A stretch of 22,413 nucleotides of DNA from JBJXFK01 sp046155505 (GTDB taxonomy: Bacteria > Planctomycetota > Phycisphaerae > UBA1845 > Fen-1342): the NCBI GenBank assembly GCA_046155505.1, contig JBJXFK010000217.1, positions 1 to 22,413 of the forward strand, in the 5' to 3' direction. The notes under the pieces were generated by a model. The model worked only from the letters and a program-made list of their open reading frames with translations, was not told the origin of the DNA and ran no database searches. Made by a program: the position numbers and the translations under genes. Of this stretch, positions 7,837 to 12,630 are shown piece by piece (the first letter of the stretch is position 1; every line of letters starts with the position of its first letter).

Positions 7837-8451
7837 TCACTTCTTTCGCGTGTACTTGATTTCCAGCACCTCGAATTCAGGAATGCCCTCCGGGGTTTCG
7901 ATGAACTTGTATGTCCATGTGTCGTCGTCGATTCGCCGCTGCTCGCCGCGCATCTTGCGCATCGGGATTTCGCCCATCGGCTCGGGGGCGTTGTAGAGGA
8001 AGTCGATTTTTTTGCCCTCGTCGTCGCCGTCGCCCTCGGCCAGCCAACTGTCGGTGCGGTGCGAGTCGATCCAGAACGAGAAGAATTTCTTCTTGAACCG
8101 GTCGTAACCCATGATGCCCATGCCTGGGCCAAACGTCGATTGTGACTCCTGCATCAGGTATCGCCCGTCAAAGATCAGCTTGAACTCGACCTCGCCCGAG
8201 CCCTTCGTTTGTCCGCCGCCGGGCATCTTCATTAGGAATTCGATGTTCCATTTGCCGACGTACCACTGGAACGATTTGTGCTGCTCGCCGGGGACGGCGT
8301 ACTTGGCGAACCGCTCGGCCATGACCTGTGGCGAGGGCATGGCGGGGGCGCTGCTTGTGTTGCTCACCGATTTCTCCTGTGAATAGACCTGCGTCGCCAG
8401 CAACACGCCGCCGCCGACGAGACAACCGATTGCGAAACCACGGAAACGCAT
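7837..8451 (-). CDS. Exported DUF1579-family protein
   Basis: The 204-residue product starts with a signal peptide (MRFRGFAIGCLVGGGVLLATQVYSQ, here noted as residues 1-25 with a likely cut after VYS or YSQ). The mature part carries the DUF1579 pattern: QWYVGKWNIEF (62-72), a strand run ending FDGRYLMQES (about 94-103), MGIMGYDRFKKKFFSFWID, and a final strand pair ending EFEVLEIKYTRKK. DUF1579 proteins have a lipocalin-like barrel of unknown role and are common in Planctomycetota and Bacteroidetes. An AAGGAG ribosome site lies 6 bases before the ATG, which fixes the start. It is downstream of the AHSA1 gene on the same strand, with a palindrome and a CACTAG repeat tract between them, so cotranscription is possible but not shown. 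Cys10 falls inside the hydrophobic core and does not look like a lipobox. Confidence 0.87.
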   Translation of the reverse strand: MRFRGFAIGCLVGGGVLLATQVYSQEKSVSNTSSAPAMPSPQVMAERFAKYAVPGEQHKSFQWYVGKWNIEFLMKMPGGGQTKGSGEVEFKLIFDGRYLMQESQSTFGPGMGIMGYDRFKKKFFSFWIDSHRTDSWLAEGDGDDEGKKIDFLYNAPEPMGEIPMRKMRGEQRRIDDDTWTYKFIETPEGIPEFEVLEIKYTRKK

Positions 8452-8468
8452 TTGGTGCTCCTTGCTGA

Positions 8469-8580
8469 GTCTCTAGTGCCTAGTGTCTAGTGCTTCGTGC
8501 CCGACCCGGTAGGTTGGGCACTGCCCAAGATTCGACGCCGCGCGTGCAGCAAATGTAATGGTGGGCGATGCCCACCCTAC
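8469..8580 (-). repeat. Palindrome plus CACTAG repeat tract between AHSA1 and DUF1579 genes
   Basis: Read on the minus strand after the AHSA1 stop: arms 8562-8580 and 8509-8527 pair imperfectly (GTAGGGTGGGCATCGCCCA against TGGGCAGTGCCCAACCTAC), then a degenerate CACTAGACACTAGGCACT tract (8469-8500) leads to the DUF1579 ribosome site. It has the same hairpin-then-heptamer order as the larger cassettes. The hairpin could act as a terminator, but there is no T-run. Confidence 0.7.
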
Positions 8581-8582
8581 GG

Positions 8583-9470
8583 CTACTCGGGCGGTTTTCG
8601 CGCGACACCGGGGCCGGCGGCGCATGCGTCGGCGGGGTCGAGCGATTCGGGGAAGAGCCGGAGCATCTCGCTGGTCAGATCGTCGCGAAGCTGTTGCAGC
8701 CGCTCGGGGGCGAGGCCGAACGTGCTGATCCAGAGCGTGACGTCGCGCTTGCCGAAGCTGTCGTCGATTTGCACACGCAGCGTGGGCAGTGCGGGGTCAT
8801 TGGGCTTCAGCCAGACTTCGCGGTTGGGCGCGAGATTGTGCAACAGGCCGGCTATCCGCGATCCAAATGGCAGCTTCAGATAGGCAGCAGCGCGTCGCGA
8901 CCCCCGCGAATTGTCAAAATCGAATAGCCCAGCTTCTCCGACGATTCGTTTCCATGCCTCATCGACCGCAATCGTCGGAATCGCTCGCCGAATGTACACC
9001 ACCTCGCGCGACTTGCCGCGGTGGCCTTCAAGGTAGGCCTTGAGGCCGTCCAGTTGGAACGCCCAGCCGCGGACGGTGCCGTCGTACTGGTTGTCCCACG
9101 ACGCGTCGCGCGAAAAGCCGGAGTGAACGAGGCGGACGATGGTGCTGCCGCCTTTGCCCTCAATGTAATAGTCGACCGCGACGCGGAAGGGGATCACGAA
9201 CGGGGGCACTGGCTCGCCGGGCTTGGGCGGCGGCGTCGCTTCGACATAGACAAGCCGGAGGTGCTTGTTTTCCTCCCAAATCTCGATCGGCGTGTCGAAC
9301 TGATACTCGTTTCGCCACGACATCCAGATGCTGCCTCCGCTGCCGGGCTTGACGCGTGCGTCGAGCGGGAACCAGCGGGTCAGCTCGTCGGCGTCGGTGA
9401 GCGCCTTCCAGACGGCTTCCACTGGTGCGGCGATTTCAATTTGGGATTCGATGTTGCGTGGGGTGGTCAT
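8583..9470 (-). CDS. AHSA1/SRPBCC-domain protein (START-like fold)
   Basis: The 295-residue protein opens with the classic AHSA1 signature IEIAAPVEAVWKALTDADELTRWF (written in parts: IEIAAPVEAVW at 11-21, LTRWFPLDARV at 30-40), continues through GGSIWMSWRNEYQFD and IEIWEENKHLRLVY, and closes the hydrophobic cup with STIVRLVHSGF and DGTVRGWAFQLDGLKAYLEGHRG (about 130-152). The remaining 140 residues are an extra C-terminal region with a second alpha/beta stretch, longer than the roughly 150-residue single-domain family; it may be a second, diverged SRPBCC unit. The fold binds hydrophobic ligands; its substrate here is unknown. The gene lies 216 bases downstream of an ArsR-family regulator on the same strand, a pairing known for many AHSA1 proteins. 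The ATG directly follows a CACTAGG repeat tract and has no ribosome site. Confidence 0.9.
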   Translation of the reverse strand: MTTPRNIESQIEIAAPVEAVWKALTDADELTRWFPLDARVKPGSGGSIWMSWRNEYQFDTPIEIWEENKHLRLVYVEATPPPKPGEPVPPFVIPFRVAVDYYIEGKGGSTIVRLVHSGFSRDASWDNQYDGTVRGWAFQLDGLKAYLEGHRGKSREVVYIRRAIPTIAVDEAWKRIVGEAGLFDFDNSRGSRRAAAYLKLPFGSRIAGLLHNLAPNREVWLKPNDPALPTLRVQIDDSFGKRDVTLWISTFGLAPERLQQLRDDLTSEMLRLFPESLDPADACAAGPGVARKPPE

Positions 9471-9473
9471 TGG

Positions 9474-9705
9474 GTAGTGCCTAGTGTCTAGTGCCTAGTG
9501 CCTAGTCATGGAGGACGGCGGCCCTCCGCTGTTCGTCACGGGGAACAATTGAACAACGTAACAAAGGAACAACGTGTCGGCGATCCTCTCCCGTCATGTG
9601 GAGCAGCCGCCCTCGGCTGCTTTCTTCACTTCGTGCCTCCGTGCCTTTGTGCCTACGTGCCTCTCTCCCTTTCCGTCGCTTCGTCGCTACGTCGCTGCGT
9701 CGCTC
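9474..9705 (-). repeat. Composite repeat cassette B (inverted relative to A, overlaps arsR stop)
   Basis: On the minus strand the modules follow the order of cassette A: AGCGACGA-type 8-mers (9705-9674), GCACGAAG-type 8-mers (9673-9626), a GCAGCCG...CGGCTGC hairpin (9621-9599), an extra spacer with AACAAC-rich sequence (9541-9580), a GGAGGGCCG...CCTCC hairpin (9530-9509), and the CACTAGG heptamer (9507-9474). The first module overlaps the last codons and the stop of the ArsR gene (9687-9689); the last module ends 3-4 bases before the AHSA1 ATG. Confidence 0.85.
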
Positions 9706-10271
9706 TTCTTCGTAATCGTCGGATACGCCCCGACGAAGAACTCGAACTTGCGGCCATCGGGCGTCTTGTCGTCGTGGTATTTCGCCGCCAGCGTGGCAAG
9801 AAAATTCGCGAGCTCCTCGGCGAAGGCGTTGCGGTCGGCGGCGGTTGCGAATCGCACTTGTGACTGCAAGGTCAACGTCGGCAGTTTTTTGCCCGCCGCA
9901 GTCGCACGCTCGCGCAGGGTTGCCAAGTCGCGAATTGCCTTTGCCGCGACGGCCACGAGATACGCCGACGACAACTTGTCCTCGACGAGACTCGGATCGG
10001 TCGCCAGCGGCCCCAACACCTCGGGGTTGATCAGGTACGAAGTCGCCACCGCCCGAACGACACGCTCGAGGCAATTTCCCTTGCGGCGTTCTTCAACCAG
10101 CTCGACCACGCCGACGCGTTCGAGCTCGCGCAGGTGGTAGTTCACTTTTTGCCGCGGCAGACTCAGTTTTTTGGCGATACCGGTCGAAGTGTCGCCTGTG
10201 CCAAGTTCCTGGACGATGCGCAGCCGCAGCGGGTCGAGCAGCACCGCCGCACGCTCGATGCTGGACAACAT
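9687..10271 (-). CDS. ArsR-family winged-helix transcription regulator
   Basis: From ATG 10271 the product has 194 residues. Residues 1-72 form an ArsR/HTH_20-type winged helix: AAVLLDPLRLRIVQEL, GDTSTGIAKKL, the recognition helix PRQKVNYHLREL (39-50), and the wing GVVELVEERRKGNCLERVV. The remainder (about 80-190) is a helical ligand-binding or dimer domain ending AKYHDDKTPDGRKFEFFVGAY. A 20-codon extension to TTG 10331 reads as non-coding (SRSPFPVSLGASVSALAVS), so it is not preferred. The last residues (KSDAAT) and the stop are encoded by the 8-mer repeat of cassette B. It precedes an AHSA1 gene on the same strand, the usual regulator-target pair. A consensus-like promoter with a palindrome lies 230 bases upstream, which suggests autorepression. 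No metal-binding CVC motif of arsenic sensors is present. Confidence 0.9.
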   Translation of the reverse strand: MLSSIERAAVLLDPLRLRIVQELGTGDTSTGIAKKLSLPRQKVNYHLRELERVGVVELVEERRKGNCLERVVRAVATSYLINPEVLGPLATDPSLVEDKLSSAYLVAVAAKAIRDLATLRERATAAGKKLPTLTLQSQVRFATAADRNAFAEELANFLATLAAKYHDDKTPDGRKFEFFVGAYPTITKKSDAAT

Positions 10272-10346
10272 GCTGACGGCGAGGGCGGACACGGAAGCTC
10301 CAAGGGAAACGGGAAACGGCGAACGGGACAACGATTCTGCCTCTCC

Positions 10347-10459
10347 ATCCGAACCCGGAGCGCGAGCGACGAGGTAACGTGCCGGGGCGAGCGGTTCTCG
10401 ATACCGAGTGTTCGCTTGCGGAGCGTGTTACCCCGCTCGCTCGCGCTTGGGGTTCGGAT
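10347..10459. repeat. Long imperfect inverted repeat in the arsR 5' leader
   Basis: Arms 10347-10378 (ATCCGAACCC...GTAAC) and 10427-10459 (GTTAC...GGGTTCGGAT) pair over about 32 bases with a few mismatches around a 48-base loop. It falls between the predicted arsR promoter and arsR start, so it would be transcribed as leader RNA. The arm sequence recurs at 11814-11841 and, inverted, at 11968-11996. The rest of the 338-base gap (10272-10609) holds the two promoters and operator listed here; I see no further gene. Confidence 0.8.
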
Positions 10460-10506
10460 TCGCGCAGCGCCAACGACTCCGTCCGCGTTAGGTTCGCACA
10501 ACGGCA

Positions 10507-10535
10507 AGTATGCAACAGACAAATTTGTTTGTCAA
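10507..10535 (-). promoter_or_regulatory. Predicted sigma-70-type promoter of the ArsR gene
   Basis: Read on the minus strand: TTGACA (10535-10530), a 17-base spacer, then CATACT (10512-10507). The -35 box is a perfect match, the spacer length is optimal and the -10 box matches at 4 of 6 positions. Transcription would start near base 10500, giving a leader of about 230 bases. Confidence 0.65.
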
Positions 10536-10540
10536 GACAA
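10518..10540. promoter_or_regulatory. Candidate ArsR operator: GACAAA-N4-TTTGTC-AA-GACAA
   Basis: The half-site GACAA occurs three times in alternating orientation: GACAAA (10518-10523), TTTGTC (10528-10533) and GACAA (10536-10540). It occupies the spacer and -35 box of the predicted arsR promoter, in an AT-rich patch of a GC-rich region. Binding there would block RNA polymerase, the usual mode of ArsR proteins. It also lies about 40 bases upstream of the thiS -10 box. Confidence 0.5.
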
Positions 10541-10580
10541 TATCAGAATTCGGCTGAAATTTTCGCGTCCCGCGCCGGGC

Positions 10581-10586
10581 TATACT
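10581..10586 (+). promoter_or_regulatory. -10 box TATACT upstream of thiS
   Basis: TATACT precedes the thiS ATG by 23 bases, leaving room for a start site near 10593 and the GAAGGA ribosome site (10595-10600). The -35 region (TTTTCG at 10560-10565, 15-base spacer) is weak. The identical hexamer appears at 12009 and 17850. Confidence 0.5.
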
Positions 10587-10609
10587 GTCACCCTGAAGGA
10601 TGTCGCGAC

Positions 10610-10810
10610 ATGGAAATCACACTGAATGGCGAAGGCCGAACACTCGCCGGGCCGCTGACACTGGCCGAGTTGATCGAGCAGCACCAATTGACGCCACAGC
10701 GGGTGGCGATTGAGGTGAATGAGCAGCTTGTTCGCCGGGCGGAATTTGCACTGACGCGGCTGAACCCCGGCGATCGGGTGGAGATTGTGACGCTCGTGGG
10801 TGGTGGGTAG
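10610..10810 (+). CDS. thiS: ThiS, sulfur carrier protein for thiazole synthesis
   Basis: This 66-residue ubiquitin-fold protein carries sulfur as a C-terminal thiocarboxylate and donates it to ThiG. The start MEITLNGEGRTL, the middle LAELIEQHQL and VAIEVNEQLVRR, and the end LNPGDRVEIVTLVGGG are all characteristic; the terminal Gly-Gly is the site that is adenylated and thiolated. ATG 10610 is chosen because GAAGGA lies 9 bases upstream and the length equals that of the family. A longer frame to 10379 crosses the inverted repeat and is not credible. thiG follows, but only after a 120-base repeat cassette instead of the usual tight spacing or overlap. ThiF, ThiH/ThiO and ThiC are not in this window. 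Confidence 0.95.
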   Translation: MEITLNGEGRTLAGPLTLAELIEQHQLTPQRVAIEVNEQLVRRAEFALTRLNPGDRVEIVTLVGGG

Positions 10811-10930
10811 AGGAAGCGATTGAGCGACGGCGGGGGAGGCACGAAGGGAAAAAGCAGCCGGGGGCGGCTGCTCCACAAAAAAACCGCGGAGGGCCGCGGT
10901 GCTCCATTGCACTGAACACTGAGCACTCTT
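10811..10930 (+). repeat. Composite repeat cassette C, between thiS and thiG
   Basis: A compact copy: AGCGAC remnants (10812-10829), a single GGCACGAAGGGAA unit (10835-10850), the GCAGCCG...CGGCTGCTCC hairpin (10854-10873), the CCGCGG...CCGCGG hairpin (10884-10899) and a CACTGAACACTGAGCACT tract (10909-10926). The part 10881-10908 is identical to 7761-7788, and 10854-10878 differs by one base from 7702-7726. It ends 4 bases before the thiG ATG. Confidence 0.85.
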
Positions 10931-11758
10931 ATGAACCTCACTCTCGCCGGCTTCACATTTCGTTCGCGGCTCTTTGTCGGGACCGGCAAGTATTTGCGCG
11001 ACGGGCAGCCTGACTATGAGCTGATGCGCGACGCGCTTGACGCGTCCGGGGCCGAGGTTGTGACTGTCGCCGTGCGGCGCGAACGGCTAATCGACAAGCA
11101 GGGTCGCAGCATTCTCGATTTTCTCGATACGAAGCGATACACGATCCTGCCGAACACGGCGGGTTGCTTCAACGCCGAGGATGCGATTCGCTCGGCTCGG
11201 CTCGGGCGCGAGTTGTTGGAAGGCATGGGAAACGCCGGTCACCGATGGGTGAAGCTGGAAGTGCTGGCCGATCCGAAGACGCTGCTGCCCGATCCGATCG
11301 AGACCCTGCGCGCGACGCAGACGCTGGTGAAAGAGGGCTTTGTCGTCCTGGCCTACTCGAACGACGACCCGGTGCTCGCCCGCCGGCTGCGCGACGCAGG
11401 CGCGGCGAGCGTGATGCCCCTCGGCTCGCCGATCGGCAGCGGACAGGGCATCTTGAATCCGAACAACATTTTGATCATTCTCGAAGAGTTGAAGGGCGCG
11501 GATGCGAACTACCCGGTCATCGTCGACGCCGGCGTCGGCACGGCGAGCGATGTGACGATCGCGATGGAGCTGGGTGCCGACGGCGTGCTGCTCAACACGG
11601 GCATCGCGAGCGCGAGCGATCCAGTCGCGATGGCGCACGCGATGCGGCACGCGATCGAGGCGGGGTACCTGGCCCATCGAGCCGGGCGGATTCCGCGGAA
11701 GCTGTATGCGAACGCGAGTTCGCCGTGGGAAGGGCGGATTGCGCCGACGGGGAGCTGA
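10931..11758 (+). CDS. thiG: Thiazole synthase ThiG
   Basis: The 275-residue TIM-barrel enzyme joins deoxyxylulose 5-phosphate, dehydroglycine and the ThiS thiocarboxylate into the thiazole phosphate of thiamine. The sequence starts with FTFRSRLFVGTGKY (8-21), continues with EVVTVAVRRE (42-51), LPNTAGCFNAEDAIRSA (73-89), and the Schiff-base lysine in WVKLEVLAD (Lys108). Phosphate-binding and core motifs VMPLGSPIGSGQG, VIVDAGVGTASD and GADGVLLNTGIA follow in order. Length and motif order are normal and no residue looks lost. There is no clear ribosome site, because a repeat cassette abuts the ATG; translation may depend on read-through from thiS or on an internal leaderless start. Downstream is an intergenic stretch with repeats before the sigma factor gene. 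Confidence 0.97.
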   Translation: MNLTLAGFTFRSRLFVGTGKYLRDGQPDYELMRDALDASGAEVVTVAVRRERLIDKQGRSILDFLDTKRYTILPNTAGCFNAEDAIRSARLGRELLEGMGNAGHRWVKLEVLADPKTLLPDPIETLRATQTLVKEGFVVLAYSNDDPVLARRLRDAGAASVMPLGSPIGSGQGILNPNNILIILEELKGADANYPVIVDAGVGTASDVTIAMELGADGVLLNTGIASASDPVAMAHAMRHAIEAGYLAHRAGRIPRKLYANASSPWEGRIAPTGS

Positions 11759-11765
11759 GGCGAAT

Positions 11766-11797
11766 GCGGAATGAAGAATGCAGGCAGAATGCAGAAC
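11766..11797 (+). repeat. GAATGCAG/GAAGAATGC-type repeat after thiG
   Basis: The tract alternates AATGAAGAATGCAG and CAGAATGCAGAAC. Its reverse complement closely matches 22173-22207 near the right end of the window. It lies 7 bases after the thiG stop, the position the other cassettes take after their genes. Confidence 0.6.
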
Positions 11798-11813
11798 GTC
11801 GCCGCGCCGTCGC

Positions 11814-11996
11814 AAATCCGAACCCCGAGCGCGAGCGAGTGGGGTAGGCCGCGGCGGTAGGAGTGCGCCCGAGAACCGACACGCACTCGCTCCCGCGAAT
11901 CACCGCGTCGCGTGAGCCCCGGGTCCGGACGAGCGCTCAAATGCGTTGCGCTCGCTTCGCTCGCGATCACTCGCTTGCGCGTCGCGTTCGGATTTT
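11814..11996. repeat. Wide inverted repeat between thiG and the sigma factor gene
   Basis: Arms 11814-11841 (AAATCCGAAC...GCGAGTG) and 11968-11996 (CACTCGC...GTTCGGATTTT) agree at 23 of 28 positions, with 126 bases between. The left arm belongs to the same family as the arms at 10347-10459. The right arm ends 12 bases before the TATACT box of the sigma gene. Confidence 0.65.
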
Positions 11997-12008
11997 CTCG
12001 TCGCGCGG

Positions 12009-12014
12009 TATACT
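12009..12014 (+). promoter_or_regulatory. -10 box TATACT, probable leaderless promoter of the ECF sigma gene
   Basis: TATACT ends 7 bases before GTG 12022, so the expected start of transcription coincides with the first codon. A poor -35 candidate (TTCGGA, 11987-11992) lies 16 bases upstream. Confidence 0.5.
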
Positions 12015-12021
12015 GATCGTT

Positions 12022-12630
12022 GTGAACTACGACACCACACGCAAATCGCTGCTGCTCCGCGTCCGCGATCCGGGTGATCAAGGCGCTTGGTACGAATTTG
12101 ACGCGTGTTATCGCGAACTCATCCTGCGCTATTGTCGAGCAAAGGGGCTGCAAGCCGCCGACGCCGAAGATGTGCGGCAGATCGTGATGATCAGCCTCTC
12201 GAGCGCGATGAAGAATTTTCAGTATCAGCCGGAGCGCGGGCGGTTTCGCGGGTATCTCGGGCGCGTCGTCAGCAACGCCGTCGCACGGCATCGCAAGCGG
12301 CAGTCGAGCGCGGTGCCGCTGGAGGGCGAAGTGCTCGAAGGGATCGCGCCGATCGACGACGTGAGCGAGAACGATTCGGATTGGGAACGCGAATGGGTGA
12401 ATCACCACTATCGCCGCGCGATGCAGACGTTGTCGGCAACGGTCGAAAAGTCGAGCATTGATGCGTTCGAGAAATTGCTCGCGGGCGCGTCGGTTGAGCA
12501 GGTGGCGACGGAAATGAACATGGCCCCGCAGACGGTTTACAAAGTGCGGCAGCGCATGCGCGACCGGTTGCAGGAACTCGTGCAAGAGCAGATTCGGGAA
12601 GAGGATGACGCCTGGACTTCCGCCAGCTGA
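12022..12630 (+). CDS. ECF-family RNA polymerase sigma factor
   Basis: From GTG 12022 the product has 202 residues. Region 2 (about 23-92) includes WYEFDACYRELILRYCRAKGL, DAEDVRQIVMISL and the promoter-melting segment GRFRGYLGRVVSNAVARHRKR. A linker with acidic residues (100-128) leads to region 4 (130-186), where EKLLAGASVEQVATEMNMAPQTVYKVRQRMRDRL is the -35-binding helix-turn-helix (motif written in parts here: VEQVATEMNM and PQTVYKVRQRM). The frame is open upstream to 11863, but that part is Arg/Ser-rich and lies in repeat DNA. The stop overlaps the following kinase gene by 26 bases. ECF factors next to Ser/Thr kinases are a recurring planctomycete arrangement, which suggests control by phosphorylation rather than by a classical anti-sigma factor; none is seen here. 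Confidence 0.93.
   Translation: MNYDTTRKSLLLRVRDPGDQGAWYEFDACYRELILRYCRAKGLQAADAEDVRQIVMISLSSAMKNFQYQPERGRFRGYLGRVVSNAVARHRKRQSSAVPLEGEVLEGIAPIDDVSENDSDWEREWVNHHYRRAMQTLSATVEKSSIDAFEKLLAGASVEQVATEMNMAPQTVYKVRQRMRDRLQELVQEQIREEDDAWTSAS

Noticed and set aside
10460..10610. A TPP riboswitch ahead of thiS.
   Set aside because: None of the conserved THI-box blocks (CTGAGA and the ACCTGATCTGG-type segment) is present.
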